A DNA stretch of 64,000 nucleotides. Origin: Gemmatimonadota bacterium (GTDB taxonomy: Bacteria > Gemmatimonadota > Gemmatimonadetes > Longimicrobiales > Gaopeijiaceae). The notes under the pieces are model-generated. The model did not search any database and was not told where the DNA came from. It saw only the letters and a program-made list of their open reading frames with translations. How positions within the stretch are numbered: the stretch's first letter is position 1; the number at the start of each line of letters is the position of its first letter. This document shows positions 1 to 9,417 of this stretch, piece by piece. The position numbers were made by a program, and so were the translations under genes. The stretch spans positions 1-64,000 of the forward strand of contig JAPPOV010000022.1 of assembly GCA_028873595.1 (NCBI GenBank), written 5' to 3'.

Positions 1-837
1 GATGACTTCCCCAAGCTCTTCACTGCTGCTCAAAACGAGGCACGGGCTGCATTCGCGAACCCGGACGTGTACCTCGAACGCTGCATTCTCAAGCCTCGCC
101 ATGTCGAGATCCAGGTCTTTGGCGACCAGCATGGACGCGTGATGCACTTCGGCGAGCGCGACTGCTCGATCCAGCGGCGCCATCAGAAGCTGGTAGAGGA
201 AGCGCCGTCTCCGGTGCTGACACCCGAGCTTCGGACGGAGATGGGTGCGGCCGCGGTCCGGGCGGCCGAGGCGATCGATTACGTGGGGGCGGGCACCGTC
301 GAGTTTCTGCTCGACCAGGACGGCTCGTTCTACTTCATGGAGATGAATACCCGGATCCAGGTGGAGCACCCTGTCACCGAGGTTACGACCGGCTTCGATC
401 TGGTGAAGGAGCAGATTCGCGTGGCCGCCGGTGAGCGTCTCGCCGCACCGGAGGGTGACATCGAGCATCGTGTGCATGCGATCGAATTCCGCATCAACGC
501 GGAGGATCCGGACCGTAACTTCGCCCCAGGCCCGGGAACGATTACGACATTCCACGCTCCAGGTGGTCCTGGGGTACGTTTCGATTCGCATATCTATGCC
601 GGGTACAAAGTCCCGCCGAACTACGACTCACTGCTCGCCAAGCTCATCGTGAGTGGGAAAACCCGAGAAGAAGCGATCATCCGGGCTCGTCACGTCATGG
701 ATCAGATGGTGATCGAGGGAATCCCCACCACCATCCCCTTCCTGCGTCGAATCGTGGACGACGAGTACTTCGTGGCGGGCGATGTAGATACGGGCTTTGT
801 GGCCCGCATGATGGCCGAGGATCAGCCAGCTGAATGA
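1..837 (+). CDS. accC: Biotin carboxylase subunit of acetyl-CoA carboxylase, 3' part
   Basis: Carboxylates the biotin on the carrier protein using ATP and bicarbonate, the first half-reaction of acetyl-CoA carboxylase in fatty acid synthesis. The reading frame is open from base 1, so the N-terminal part lies outside the window and 278 residues are visible. These cover the ATP-grasp core and the C-terminal biotin carboxylase domain: the motif [14 protein letters not shown] carries the catalytic Glu, Asn and Arg of the family, and [12 protein letters not shown] opens the C-terminal domain. The stop overlaps the start of comB (ATGA at 834). Pyruvate or propionyl-CoA carboxylase subunits share this fold, but the end soon after the C-terminal domain fits a stand-alone AccC. 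Confidence 0.93.
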   Translation, partial: DDFPKLFTAAQNEARAAFANPDVYLERCILKPRHVEIQVFGDQHGRVMHFGERDCSIQRRHQKLVEEAPSPVLTPELRTEMGAAAVRAAEAIDYVGAGTVEFLLDQDGSFYFMEMNTRIQVEHPVTEVTTGFDLVKEQIRVAAGERLAAPEGDIEHRVHAIEFRINAEDPDRNFAPGPGTITTFHAPGGPGVRFDSHIYAGYKVPPNYDSLLAKLIVSGKTREEAIIRARHVMDQMVIEGIPTTIPFLRRIVDDEYFVAGDVDTGFVARMMAEDQPAE

Positions 838-1568
838 GAATCGACACGTATTTCACTCTGCCCGAGGTTGAGGGGTCGTCGCTCGCTGAGTCGACGGTCG
901 TCGTTATCGACGTCGTGAGAGCCACGACGACGATCATCGAGGCGCTTGCGAATGGAGCGCGTGCGATCTTTCCCACCGTCTCCACCGAGGACGCCGTTCG
1001 TCTTGCTTCCTCGCTTGGTCGCGAGGATTCGATCCTCTGCGGCGAGCGAAAGGGAGAAAAGGTCGAAGGATTCGACCTGGGGAACTCTCCGGGTGAGTTC
1101 GTGCGCGATGTCGTCGAAGACAAGAAGCTCGTCATGAGCACGACGAACGGCACCCGTGCCTTGAACGTGGCACAGGAAGGGGCACGCATTCTTCCGTGCG
1201 CGCTCACGAACCTGGGTGCTGTCGCCGCGGAGCTGGCAACGGTCGAGCACGTGGTGATCATCTGTGCAGGCAAGGAGGATAGCTTCTCCCTCGATGACGC
1301 TCTCTGTGCCGGCCACCTCATCCAGCGCATTCTCGAAGACCCTGACGGCGGGGACGACGAACAACTCGAGTTCAACGATGCGTCCCGGGCGGCTCGGGCG
1401 CTCGCGCAGGCCCGCAAACCGACCAGGCATTTCCTGAGTCTGACATCGGGAGGCCGAGCCGTGATCGATATCGGCTTCGGGGAAGATCTCGTCATCTGTG
1501 CTGACGTCGACCGGCACGACCTTGTGGCCGAGATGCGCGACCAGCAGATCACCCGAGCCGGAGCGTGA
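834..1568 (+). CDS. comB: 2-phosphosulfolactate phosphatase family protein (ComB)
   Basis: A 244-residue protein of the ComB family, which removes phosphate from 2-phosphosulfolactate to give sulfolactate in a Mg-dependent reaction. The family was defined in coenzyme M synthesis of methanogens. Recognisable motifs are [16 protein letters not shown] near residue 22, LCGERKGEK near 68 and [11 protein letters not shown] near 80. The start overlaps the accC stop by four bases, so the two are probably translationally coupled. No ComA-like phosphosulfolactate synthase or other coenzyme M gene is visible nearby. The true substrate in this organism is therefore open, although the family assignment looks secure. 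Confidence 0.85.
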   Translation: MRIDTYFTLPEVEGSSLAESTVVVIDVVRATTTIIEALANGARAIFPTVSTEDAVRLASSLGREDSILCGERKGEKVEGFDLGNSPGEFVRDVVEDKKLVMSTTNGTRALNVAQEGARILPCALTNLGAVAAELATVEHVVIICAGKEDSFSLDDALCAGHLIQRILEDPDGGDDEQLEFNDASRAARALAQARKPTRHFLSLTSGGRAVIDIGFGEDLVICADVDRHDLVAEMRDQQITRAGA

Positions 1569-1575
1569 CCCGAGC

Positions 1576-4086
1576 GTGACGTCGAAGAAGAGCAAAGGAA
1601 AGAAGACGGCGCCGAAGAAGAAGGCGTCGAAGAGCGGGCGCTCCAGGAAGAGGTCGGGTGGAGACGGTCTTCTCTCACGTGAGCAGCAGCGGGAGATCCT
1701 TGCAGTAGCGCTCTTCGGGGTCTCTCTCCTTTTTCTTCTGTCTCTCTTCCCGGTCGGGGTGTTCGGAGCGCGCAGCCTCGAGTGGTTCCCGTCCGGGAAC
1801 ATGATTGGTGTGGTTGGGGGCACGATCCGGGGACTCCTGGTTGCGTTCGTGGGTGGCTCAGCCGTTGTGGTGCCGGTGGTGATCGCCTGCCTCGGGCTGT
1901 GGAGTGGAGAGTGGATGCCATCATGGCGAGCACTTCGCTTCGGGCTGCTTTCGCTCGGACTTCTTTTCCTTCTTCCGATTGCGACATGGATCGGAACTCA
2001 GTCCGAGGTCGCTGCCGGGTGGCTCGGTACCGCACTGGGTGATCCGCTCGTCGGTCTGCTCGGTACCGTTGGAGCAACGGTGGTGACCGCGACGATCTTC
2101 GTGGCGCTCAGCGTGACGACCCTCGGCTGGAATCCCCTGCGTTCGGTCGGCCGCGGCGTCCTGGTTGGTGGCGATGCGGCAGGCCGGACCATGAAGGCTG
2201 TGGCGGATCGGAGTCGTGAAGCCGCCGCCGCTGCACTGGCGGAGCAGCGGGAGAGTCAGGTCATCGAAGAAGTCGCTCCGATCGAGGGGATGGAGCCGGA
2301 GTGGGCGGCCGAGGATCGCGACATCGCGGCGGCCGTGGTCAGTGCCGTGGAGGATGCTGCGGACGGGTCTGACGATGATGACCTCCCGTGGAGTGACGCG
2401 CTGGACGACGAGGGTGCAGTCCAACATGCAGGTGAGGCCTCGCGGGAGGAGGAGGCCGACGCGGTGGGTGTATCTGAGGACGCGGATGATGCGAACGAGT
2501 TCGAAGACGACGATGGGCTCGCAGATCCGAACGCCGACGTGCTCATGGAGCACGAGGTGCCGCCCGTCGGACTGCTGAGTGCACCCGAGTTCAAGGATCG
2601 CGCGAGCATGGAACGGCAGCTCGACGCGTTGGGTCACGTTCTGGTTGAGAAGCTCGGAACCTTCAACATCAAGAGCTCACTCGGCGGACGTACCACCGGG
2701 CCGGTCGTGACCCAGTTCGAGGTCGTGCCGGCCCCAGGCGTGAAGGTCAACCGGATCGCGAATCTCGATGCGGATCTGGCACTTGCGATGAAGGCGCGGA
2801 CGATCCGCATCGTTGCGCCAATCCCCGGGAAGGGCGCGGTCGGAGTCGAGATCCCGAACCCCGCGCCTGAGATCGTGAACCTTCGTGAGATCCTGGAATC
2901 CAGGGAGTTCACAAAGGCGAAGGGCGTCTTGCCGCTGGCCCTGGGCAAGGACCTCAACGGGACACCCTACGTCTCTCAGCTCGAGAAGATGCCCCACGTT
3001 CTGATCGCGGGGGCGACCGGGGCAGGGAAGTCCGTCTGCCTGAACACGATTGTGACGAGTCTGGTCTACCGGCATACGCCGGAGACCCTCCGTCTTCTGA
3101 TGATCGACCCGAAGATGGTCGAACTTTCAGTCTATTCGAGGCTGCCTCATCTTCGCCACAACGTGGTGACCGACCCTCGAGACGCCGCTGGTGTACTGAA
3201 GTGGGCGGTGATCGAGATGGAGCGCCGCTACGCACTGCTCAAGGCGAACCACGTCCGATCCATCGGTGAGTTCAACAAGAAGGTGCGTGGGGGCCAGGTG
3301 CTCCGTCGGAGCGAGCCTAAGGGGCCGGAAGGAGACGAGAACCGTTGGATCTACGCCGAAGGCATTATGCCGTACATCGTGGTGGTCGTCGACGAGCTCG
3401 CCGACCTCATGATGACCGTGCAGTCCGAGGTCGAGAAGCCACTGACCCAGCTCGCCCAGAAGGCCCGCGCGATAGGGATCCACCTGATCGTCGCCACCCA
3501 GCGCCCGTCCGTGAACGTGATCACCGGGCTGATCAAGGCGAACTTTCCCACGCGGATCGCGTTCCGGGTCGCCTCCAAGACCGATTCGCGCACGATCCTC
3601 GATCAGAACGGCGCGGATGCGCTCCTCGGGAACGGGGACATGCTCTTCCTCCCTCCGGGTGGCAGCATTCCGGTTCGGATCCAGGGCGCCTTCCTGCCGA
3701 CCGAGGATACAGAGCGTCTGATGGCATGGTATGTGGAGCTGCTCGAGCGGCACGCCGAGGAAACGGGGCAGTCGATCGAAGCGCCGGACGAGCCCGACAT
3801 TCTCGAGGAGGTGCGGGGAGCGGAGTTGGAGGAGGACGGCAGTGGACCGGAGGAGATCCGGGGCGACTGGGACGGGCTGTTCCAGAAGGCAGCCGAGGTC
3901 TGTATCCAGAACGGGACAGGCTCGACGTCCCTGCTCCAGCGGAAGCTGGGGATAGGGTACGGGCGTGCCGCGCGGATCGTGGATCAGCTCCACGATGCCG
4001 GTGTGCTCGGCCCGTCGGAGGGATCGAAGGGCCGCGAAGTACTCATGATGCACGACGAGCTCGAGCGGTTCATGAGCGGGGAGTGA
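1576..4086 (+). CDS. ftsK: DNA translocase FtsK/SpoIIIE
   Basis: Septum-located DNA pump that clears chromosome ends during division. The 836 residues run in order: a Lys/Arg-rich N-terminus, about four hydrophobic membrane segments (roughly residues 35-185), a long acidic linker (about 230-330), the motor and a C-terminal gamma winged helix. The motor has Walker A GATGAGKSV and Walker B VVVVDELADLMM. The gamma domain (LLQRKLGIGYGRAARIVDQL) is the part that reads polar KOPS sites. GTG at 1576 is chosen because it lies just after the comB stop. An upstream in-frame start at 1498 would lie wholly inside comB and adds no conserved residues. Confidence 0.95.
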   Translation: MTSKKSKGKKTAPKKKASKSGRSRKRSGGDGLLSREQQREILAVALFGVSLLFLLSLFPVGVFGARSLEWFPSGNMIGVVGGTIRGLLVAFVGGSAVVVPVVIACLGLWSGEWMPSWRALRFGLLSLGLLFLLPIATWIGTQSEVAAGWLGTALGDPLVGLLGTVGATVVTATIFVALSVTTLGWNPLRSVGRGVLVGGDAAGRTMKAVADRSREAAAAALAEQRESQVIEEVAPIEGMEPEWAAEDRDIAAAVVSAVEDAADGSDDDDLPWSDALDDEGAVQHAGEASREEEADAVGVSEDADDANEFEDDDGLADPNADVLMEHEVPPVGLLSAPEFKDRASMERQLDALGHVLVEKLGTFNIKSSLGGRTTGPVVTQFEVVPAPGVKVNRIANLDADLALAMKARTIRIVAPIPGKGAVGVEIPNPAPEIVNLREILESREFTKAKGVLPLALGKDLNGTPYVSQLEKMPHVLIAGATGAGKSVCLNTIVTSLVYRHTPETLRLLMIDPKMVELSVYSRLPHLRHNVVTDPRDAAGVLKWAVIEMERRYALLKANHVRSIGEFNKKVRGGQVLRRSEPKGPEGDENRWIYAEGIMPYIVVVVDELADLMMTVQSEVEKPLTQLAQKARAIGIHLIVATQRPSVNVITGLIKANFPTRIAFRVASKTDSRTILDQNGADALLGNGDMLFLPPGGSIPVRIQGAFLPTEDTERLMAWYVELLERHAEETGQSIEAPDEPDILEEVRGAELEEDGSGPEEIRGDWDGLFQKAAEVCIQNGTGSTSLLQRKLGIGYGRAARIVDQLHDAGVLGPSEGSKGREVLMMHDELERFMSGE

Positions 4087-4090
4087 GCCG

Positions 4091-4744
4091 GTGAACGCCC
4101 GGAGGAGCCTTTGGGTCGCAGCCGCGATCGCCCTCCTGCCGTCCGGAGTGCGTGCCCAGGACCGTGGTGTGGAGATTCTGCACGAGACCGCCGACCGATA
4201 CGGATCGGTCGAGACGCTGTGCGCCGACTTCACGCAGCACCTGCTCGTGCCACTTCTGGGCACCGAGCGAACCGGCGCAGGGCGCCTTTGTCAGACCGCG
4301 CCGAATCTGTTCGCCATGCGTTTCGACGATCCGGAAGGAGATCTGATTGTCGTGGATGGATCGTTCGCTTGGGTGTACTTCCCGAGCAACGACGCCAAGA
4401 CCGTCCTGAAGACCTCGGCCGACGAGAGTGCTGGTGGCCGTGACTTCCACCGCGAGTTCCTCGAAGAGCCCGAGTCGAAGTACGAGGTCACATATGAGGG
4501 TGCCGAGGACATCGACGGCTGGACGACCTACAAGTTGCGTATGACCCCCAAACGTCCGATGAGCTATCGCGTCGCGACTGTGTGGATCGATCAGGGCGAA
4601 CCTGTATTGCGACGGCTCCAGATGGAGGAGGCGAACGGAAATATCCGGACCATCACGCTCGACGACGTGGGGTTCGGTGTCGACCCGGGCGCCGAGTACT
4701 TCACGTTCTCGCCGCCGGATGGCGCGCTGGTCGTGGTTCGATGA
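4091..4744 (+). CDS. lolA: LolA-like outer-membrane lipoprotein carrier
   Basis: Periplasmic carrier that would move lipoproteins from the inner to the outer membrane. The 217 residues begin at a GTG four bases after ftsK. They show a short basic start, a hydrophobic stretch and a signal-peptide end near VRAQD, followed by a LolA-type beta fold with typical early helix sequence (YGSVETLCADFTQ). FtsK-LolA adjacency is common in bacteria, including E. coli, which supports the call. The sequence is divergent, so another LolA/LolB-fold protein is possible. Its presence argues for an outer membrane. Confidence 0.8.
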   Translation: MNARRSLWVAAAIALLPSGVRAQDRGVEILHETADRYGSVETLCADFTQHLLVPLLGTERTGAGRLCQTAPNLFAMRFDDPEGDLIVVDGSFAWVYFPSNDAKTVLKTSADESAGGRDFHREFLEEPESKYEVTYEGAEDIDGWTTYKLRMTPKRPMSYRVATVWIDQGEPVLRRLQMEEANGNIRTITLDDVGFGVDPGAEYFTFSPPDGALVVVR

Positions 4745-4757
4745 CGGTGGTCGTCCG

Positions 4758-6233
4758 ATGAGTCGGACACGCGATCTGCCCGTCTTCCCGCTCTCGACGG
4801 ATCCAGTTCGCCCGGGCGTCTCACCCGACGCGGCTCCGGTCCGCCACGAGTTCGACACCACGGGTGTCGAAGACGGGCCTCGTATCGCACTGGTGACGCT
4901 CGGCTGCGACAAGAATACGGTGGATTCCGAGCGCATGATGGCGGCTCTGGTCGGTCACGGAGCTCGCGTATCCTCGAACGTGGACGACGCCGAAGTTGTC
5001 ATCGTGAATACGTGCGGCTTCATCCAGTCTGCAAAAGAACAGTCGATCGAGACGATCCTCGAAGCCTGCTCTCTGAAGGAAGAGGGGGACGTTCGTGCGG
5101 TGGTTGCGGTGGGGTGTCTGGTTCAGAGGCATGGAGACGAGCTCGCGGAGGAGATCCCCGAGGTAGATCTGTTTCTGGGTCTGACCGAGCTGCCGACCCT
5201 GGTGCCGGAACTCCGAGGTCGTGGCCTGCTGCCGGACGAGTCGGAGGTGATTCTGCTCATGGAGCGGCCACTAAGGCTCCTCTCGACCGAGACGCGGCAC
5301 ACGTCGTACCTGAAGATCAGCGAGGGATGTGATCACACGTGTGCGTTCTGCGCGATCCCTCTGATGCGTGGACTGCACCGCTCCCAGCCTGTCGAGGAAC
5401 TGGTTCGCGAAGCGTCCGGTCTCCATGCCGCGGGCGTACAGGAAATCAACATCGTCTCGCAGGATACCACGTGGTACGGTCGCGACCTCAAGAGGCATGA
5501 CCGTGAAGCGCCTCTCCTTCCGGAACTCCTGCGCGCGCTCGTCGACGGCACGGACGTGCCGTGGTACCGCCTCTTCTACATGTATCCTTCGGGTATCACC
5601 CGGGAGTTGGTCGACCTTCTGGCCGGCGAGGACCGGATCTTGCCGTACCTCGACATGCCGATTCAGCACGGTAGCGATCGGATTCTGACGCTTATGCGCC
5701 GGCCGGAGCGCCGGGATACGATTCAGGAGCGCGTCGGATGGCTGCGTGATGCGATCCCCGGGTTGACCCTTCGCACGACCGTCATCGTCGGCTTTCCCGG
5801 TGAGACGGACGAGGACTTCCGCGAGATGTTGGAACTCCTGGATGAGGTGCAGTTCGAGCGTGTCGGAGCGTTCACGTATTCGGTCGAGGAAGGAACGAGG
5901 GCGGCCGATCTTCCTGGTCACGTGCCGCAGGACGTCATGGACGACCGCCTCGAAGAGCTCATGGAACTCCAGCGTTCCATCTCCTTCGAACGAAATTCGG
6001 TGTGTGTTGGTGAAGAGATGACCGTACTTGTCGATCAATCCATCGAGGGCGACCCCGAGCATGTGGCTGTGGGACGGACTGTCGGCCAGGCCGTCGACGT
6101 CGATGGTGTGACTCACCTGACCGGTCCTGGAACATGGAGCCCGGGGGACTTCGTCCGAGCACGGGTCGTTGAGGCCCACGACTATGACCTCGTGGCCGAG
6201 ATCCTCGGCCCTCTCGACGAGCCGGAGAACTGA
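4758..6233 (+). CDS. rimO: Ribosomal protein uS12 (S12) methylthiotransferase RimO
   Basis: Radical-SAM enzyme that adds a methylthio group to the conserved aspartate of ribosomal protein S12. The 491 residues hold the N-terminal UPF0004 domain with three cluster cysteines (in TLGCDKN, NTCGFI and VGCLVQR), then the radical-SAM motif EGCDHTCAFCAIP (CxxxCxxC), and a C-terminal TRAM-like region. The wording of the radical-SAM motif and the following PLMRG favour RimO over MiaB. ATG 4758 is chosen because the longer frame from 4677 lies inside lolA. Even so, about 40 unconserved residues precede the UPF0004 domain. Confidence 0.92.
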   Translation: MSRTRDLPVFPLSTDPVRPGVSPDAAPVRHEFDTTGVEDGPRIALVTLGCDKNTVDSERMMAALVGHGARVSSNVDDAEVVIVNTCGFIQSAKEQSIETILEACSLKEEGDVRAVVAVGCLVQRHGDELAEEIPEVDLFLGLTELPTLVPELRGRGLLPDESEVILLMERPLRLLSTETRHTSYLKISEGCDHTCAFCAIPLMRGLHRSQPVEELVREASGLHAAGVQEINIVSQDTTWYGRDLKRHDREAPLLPELLRALVDGTDVPWYRLFYMYPSGITRELVDLLAGEDRILPYLDMPIQHGSDRILTLMRRPERRDTIQERVGWLRDAIPGLTLRTTVIVGFPGETDEDFREMLELLDEVQFERVGAFTYSVEEGTRAADLPGHVPQDVMDDRLEELMELQRSISFERNSVCVGEEMTVLVDQSIEGDPEHVAVGRTVGQAVDVDGVTHLTGPGTWSPGDFVRARVVEAHDYDLVAEILGPLDEPEN

Positions 6234-6916
6234 TGATGCCCTGGCCCCGCCGCACTGTCCTGATCGCGACCGCAGCCCTGGGTGTTGGAGTGAGCGGAGC
6301 GAGTGGGCAGGACATTGCGGATATCGATTATGAACACCTCTCGTTCCGCGGGATCGCGCTCGAGTACGGATATCTCTGGCCGGATCGGGTCCAGGAAACG
6401 TCCTCGTTCGGTCTGCGTTTCGATCTGGGGTACGCAGGCCCCGGCCTGCGCGTGGTTCCCTCGATCATGTACTGGACTTCTCCCCTCAACGCTGGCGAGA
6501 TCGTCGAATTCCGCAACCGGGTGCAGGACCTCGTCGCGGAGCAGAATGGCGGCGTTCGTCCCGCGTTGGATCTGGGCCGCATCGACTACACCGACGTCGC
6601 CTTCGGGGTGGATGCCCAGGTGGTGTGGGAGCTCCCCCTGGACGTACTCACTTTCGGGGGTCTGGGTCTGACGGCCCACGTCATGGATGGTGACGGCGAG
6701 GTCATCCGCGGGACCTTTGTCGAGGATCTGCTCGATTCGGTCGAGCCGGGGTTCAACTTGCACCTCGGTACCGAGTACCCGATCCGGGACAACATGCGCC
6801 TGTACGCCAACGGTCGGTACGAGGTGATGCCGGACCTTCAGTATGTTCAGGTACGGGTGGGATGGCAGTTCATGTGGGGCCCGAACGCGCCTGGTGAGGG
6901 GCCGGGCAGCAACTAG
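6233..6916 (+). CDS. Exported beta-barrel-like protein of unknown function
   Basis: I do not recognise a named family. The 227 residues start with two basic residues and a hydrophobic stretch ending GVSGASGQD, a convincing cleavable signal peptide. The rest is rich in alternating polar/aromatic strands such as FGLRFDLGYAGPGLRV and a final strand QYVQVRVGWQFMW with an aromatic near the end, as in small outer-membrane barrels. The first start overlaps the rimO stop by one base. A second ATG at 6236 sits at better spacing from GGAG at 6224. An outer-membrane or periplasmic location is inference. Confidence 0.6.
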   Translation: MMPWPRRTVLIATAALGVGVSGASGQDIADIDYEHLSFRGIALEYGYLWPDRVQETSSFGLRFDLGYAGPGLRVVPSIMYWTSPLNAGEIVEFRNRVQDLVAEQNGGVRPALDLGRIDYTDVAFGVDAQVVWELPLDVLTFGGLGLTAHVMDGDGEVIRGTFVEDLLDSVEPGFNLHLGTEYPIRDNMRLYANGRYEVMPDLQYVQVRVGWQFMWGPNAPGEGPGSN

Positions 6917-6949
6917 ACCGCGGCTGTACGGCCGCCATGATCGGGAGGC

Positions 6950-7975
6950 ATGCGGATGAGTGAGAGGTCACCGGTCCGAGTCGGCATCATCGGCGCGGGC
7001 GCGATCAGCCAACTCGTCCACCTCCCCATACTGACCGAACGCGTAGATGTGGATGTGGTTGCTCTGTCGGATGCCGATGTCCACAAGGCCGAGACGCTTT
7101 CGCGCCGCTTCGGGGTGCCCGTCGTCATGGACACGGACGAGTTGCTTCGGTTCGACGAGGTGGATGCGCTCGTCCTGTGCACACCGAACCATCTCCACGA
7201 AGAGATGGCGGTTACGGCACTCGAGGCCGGTTTGAACCTCCTCGTGGAGCGCCCACTTGCGTCGACGTCGGAAGGTGCGGAGCGGGTCATCGAGGTTGCG
7301 GAAACGGAAGGGCGTGTACTCTCTGTTGGCGTGCCGCATCGGTTCAGGCCGGAAGTGGCCGCGCTCCGAAGCTTCGTCGAAGGGAGCGAACTCGGTGAAG
7401 TGTTCGCTGCGAGAGCGAGCTGGCTTACCCGGAAGCTGCCCGGACAACGAGGAAGCTGGCGATCGGACCGTGAGTCCGCCGGCGGTGGCTCCCTCGTGGA
7501 CCTCGGGATCTCTGCCCTGGACCTGTGCCTTTGGTCCCTGGGTTTTCCCGACGTAGCCAAAGTGAGCTGCGCGTTGGCCTCAGACGGTGACGCCGTCGAG
7601 CACTCCGGCAGCTTGCTCCTGCATACAAGCGGCGGGATGGCGATTTCCGTTGAGGTTTCAAACCGGTTGTTTGCTCGTGAGGATCGCTACTACCTCCGGG
7701 TGATGGGGTCGGAGGGATCGGCGGCGATCCCCCCGCTCGAGGTGTACAAGCTACTCGGCGGACGGCCAATGGATGTCACACCGCGCCAGCCTTTGCCACA
7801 GGGTGGTGAGAATCCATACACGAACGCGTACCGACGCCTGCTCGATGCGTGGGTTCGAAGTCTACTGGGATTGGCCGAGGCGGAAATCCCGCGCGAGCAG
7901 GTTACCATCATGAAGATCATCGAAGCCGCGTACCGGTCGGCGGAATCCGGCTCGGAAGTGGACGTCGAAGGGTAG
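6950..7975 (+). CDS. Gfo/Idh/MocA family oxidoreductase with altered active site
   Basis: NAD(P)-dependent sugar dehydrogenase-like protein of 341 residues. The N-terminal Rossmann fold has [10 protein letters not shown] (residues 11-20), and the C-terminal alpha/beta substrate domain starts near residue 130. Two catalytic signatures differ from the family. The EKP lysine is Arg (VERPLA, E100-R101), and the DxxxH histidine of the second domain is Ser (LVDLGIS, D184 to S188). Dinucleotide binding seems intact, so it could be a catalytically altered or non-catalytic relative. It stands alone between the barrel-like protein and rpmE, with no sugar pathway around it. An alternative ATG lies at 6956. 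Confidence 0.8.
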   Translation: MRMSERSPVRVGIIGAGAISQLVHLPILTERVDVDVVALSDADVHKAETLSRRFGVPVVMDTDELLRFDEVDALVLCTPNHLHEEMAVTALEAGLNLLVERPLASTSEGAERVIEVAETEGRVLSVGVPHRFRPEVAALRSFVEGSELGEVFAARASWLTRKLPGQRGSWRSDRESAGGGSLVDLGISALDLCLWSLGFPDVAKVSCALASDGDAVEHSGSLLLHTSGGMAISVEVSNRLFAREDRYYLRVMGSEGSAAIPPLEVYKLLGGRPMDVTPRQPLPQGGENPYTNAYRRLLDAWVRSLLGLAEAEIPREQVTIMKIIEAAYRSAESGSEVDVEG

Positions 7976-8064
7976 GATCCATCGCTGGCCCCACTGACTG
8001 GACCCCCGCGGGCGCCTCGTTTAGCTTTTCGTGCTCTACCCCAACCGAACTGTTGGAGCAGGAT

Positions 8065-8271
8065 ATGAAGCAGGGGATTCATCCCGAATACATGGCGTCG
8101 ACCGTCGTGTGTGCGTGCGGGAACCGCTTCGAGACGATGGCGACTCAGGACGAGGTTCACGTGGAGATCTGCTCCGTGTGCCACCCCTTCTATACGGGTA
8201 AGCAGCGGCTCGTGGACACCGCCGGACGTGTCGATCGCTTCAAGAAGAAGTACCAAGCGACCGCCGAGTAA
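8065..8271 (+). CDS. rpmE: 50S ribosomal protein L31 (zinc-binding type)
   Basis: A 68-residue large-subunit protein. It has four cysteines in the zinc-binding pattern: VCACGN near residue 16 and [13 protein letters not shown] near 37. This is the C+ form rather than the zinc-free paralogue. ATG 8065 follows GGAGCAGGAT, a good ribosome binding site, and aligns with the usual MKxxIHPxY start of L31. A longer frame from 7849 would overlap the preceding gene and is not credible. It is followed directly by prfA, a frequent gene order. Confidence 0.97.
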   Translation: MKQGIHPEYMASTVVCACGNRFETMATQDEVHVEICSVCHPFYTGKQRLVDTAGRVDRFKKKYQATAE

Positions 8272-8319
8272 GAGGACCGGCTTCGGGTGCACATCGCCGT
8301 GCGCCCCGCCCTTCGCCCG

Positions 8320-9417
8320 ATGAAGGTCCCCACCCTCGACCCGCGGCTCGACGATCGCCTCTCCGAGGCGGAGCGTCGCTTCGAGGGAGTCGAGGAGGCT
8401 CTCGCCAGCCCCGAGGTTCTCTCGAGCCCCGACAAGCTGCGCGAACTCGGACAGGAGCGCTCCTGGCTCGAGCCGATTATCCGCGCCGGCAGTGAGCTGC
8501 GTGGTGCTCTTGAGGAGTGTGCGGGTGCCGTCGAACTCGTCGAGTCGTCGGACGATCCGGAGATGGCCACGCTCGCCGAAGAAGAAGCGGCAATGCTGAC
8601 CACGAGGATCGAAGAGCTTTCGCTGAAGGTGAAGGAGCTTCTGATTCCACCGGATCCGCTCGGGGACCGCCCCGCCGTCGTGGAAATCCGGGCGGGGACC
8701 GGTGGTGACGAGGCAGGGCTCTTCGCGGCGGACCTCATGCGTATGTACCGCCTTTTCGCGGAGCGGACCGGGTGGTCGATCGAACTCATCGACCTTTCCG
8801 AAGGTATTCCCGGCGCCGTCAAGGAGGTCGTCTTCACCGTGCGCGGGAAGGGCGTGTATGGTCGCCTGCGTTGGGAGTCCGGCGTTCATCGGGTGCAGAG
8901 GGTACCTGCGACGGAAAGTCAGGGCCGCATCCACACGTCTGCCGCGACGGTGGCCGTGCTTCCCGAGGCCGAAGAGGTCGATGTTGAAATCGACCCGAGC
9001 GAACTTCGGGTCGACACGTTCCGCTCGTCCGGTCCTGGAGGTCAGTCCGTGAATACGACGGACTCCGCGATCCGGATCACGCATATCCCAACAGGGCTGG
9101 TTGTGTCGTGTCAGGACGAGAAATCGCAGCACAAGAACAAGGCCAAAGCCCTCAAGGTCCTGCGCAGTCGGCTGCTCGATGCGAAGATTGCGGAATCCGA
9201 AGCTGAGCGTGCGCGCGAACGAAAGACTCAAATCGGTACGGGCGACAGATCGGCGAAGATCCGCACGTACAACTTCCCGCAGAACCGTGTCACGGATCAC
9301 CGGATCGGGCTGACGCTCTACCGGCTCGGCGAGATTCTCGATGGTGACCTTGAGGAGATGACGGCCGCCCTGCGGCTGGCGGAGCAGGAAGAGCGGATGG
9401 AGGCGCAGGAGGAGTGA
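8320..9417 (+). CDS. prfA: Peptide chain release factor 1
   Basis: Reads UAA and UAG stop codons and triggers peptide release. The 365 residues contain the codon-recognition region with [14 protein letters not shown] (the PxT class motif of RF1, distinguishing it from RF2) and the GGQ loop [16 protein letters not shown], whose glutamine is normally methylated by PrmC, encoded next. ATG 8320 gives the usual family length, whereas an upstream GTG at 8287 adds 11 unconserved residues. The stop overlaps prmC in GTGA. Confidence 0.97.
   Translation: MKVPTLDPRLDDRLSEAERRFEGVEEALASPEVLSSPDKLRELGQERSWLEPIIRAGSELRGALEECAGAVELVESSDDPEMATLAEEEAAMLTTRIEELSLKVKELLIPPDPLGDRPAVVEIRAGTGGDEAGLFAADLMRMYRLFAERTGWSIELIDLSEGIPGAVKEVVFTVRGKGVYGRLRWESGVHRVQRVPATESQGRIHTSAATVAVLPEAEEVDVEIDPSELRVDTFRSSGPGGQSVNTTDSAIRITHIPTGLVVSCQDEKSQHKNKAKALKVLRSRLLDAKIAESEAERARERKTQIGTGDRSAKIRTYNFPQNRVTDHRIGLTLYRLGEILDGDLEEMTAALRLAEQEERMEAQEE

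Noticed and set aside
695-2077. Long minus-strand open frame of 460 codons across comB and ftsK
   Set aside because: It is antisense to two well-recognised genes, has Arg/Ser/Pro-rich shadow composition and no family motif. Many such frames occur in this GC-rich window.
7690-9300. Minus-strand open frame of 536 codons opposite rpmE and prfA
   Set aside because: Antisense shadow of rpmE and prfA, both certain from motifs. Composition is that of a back-translated frame.
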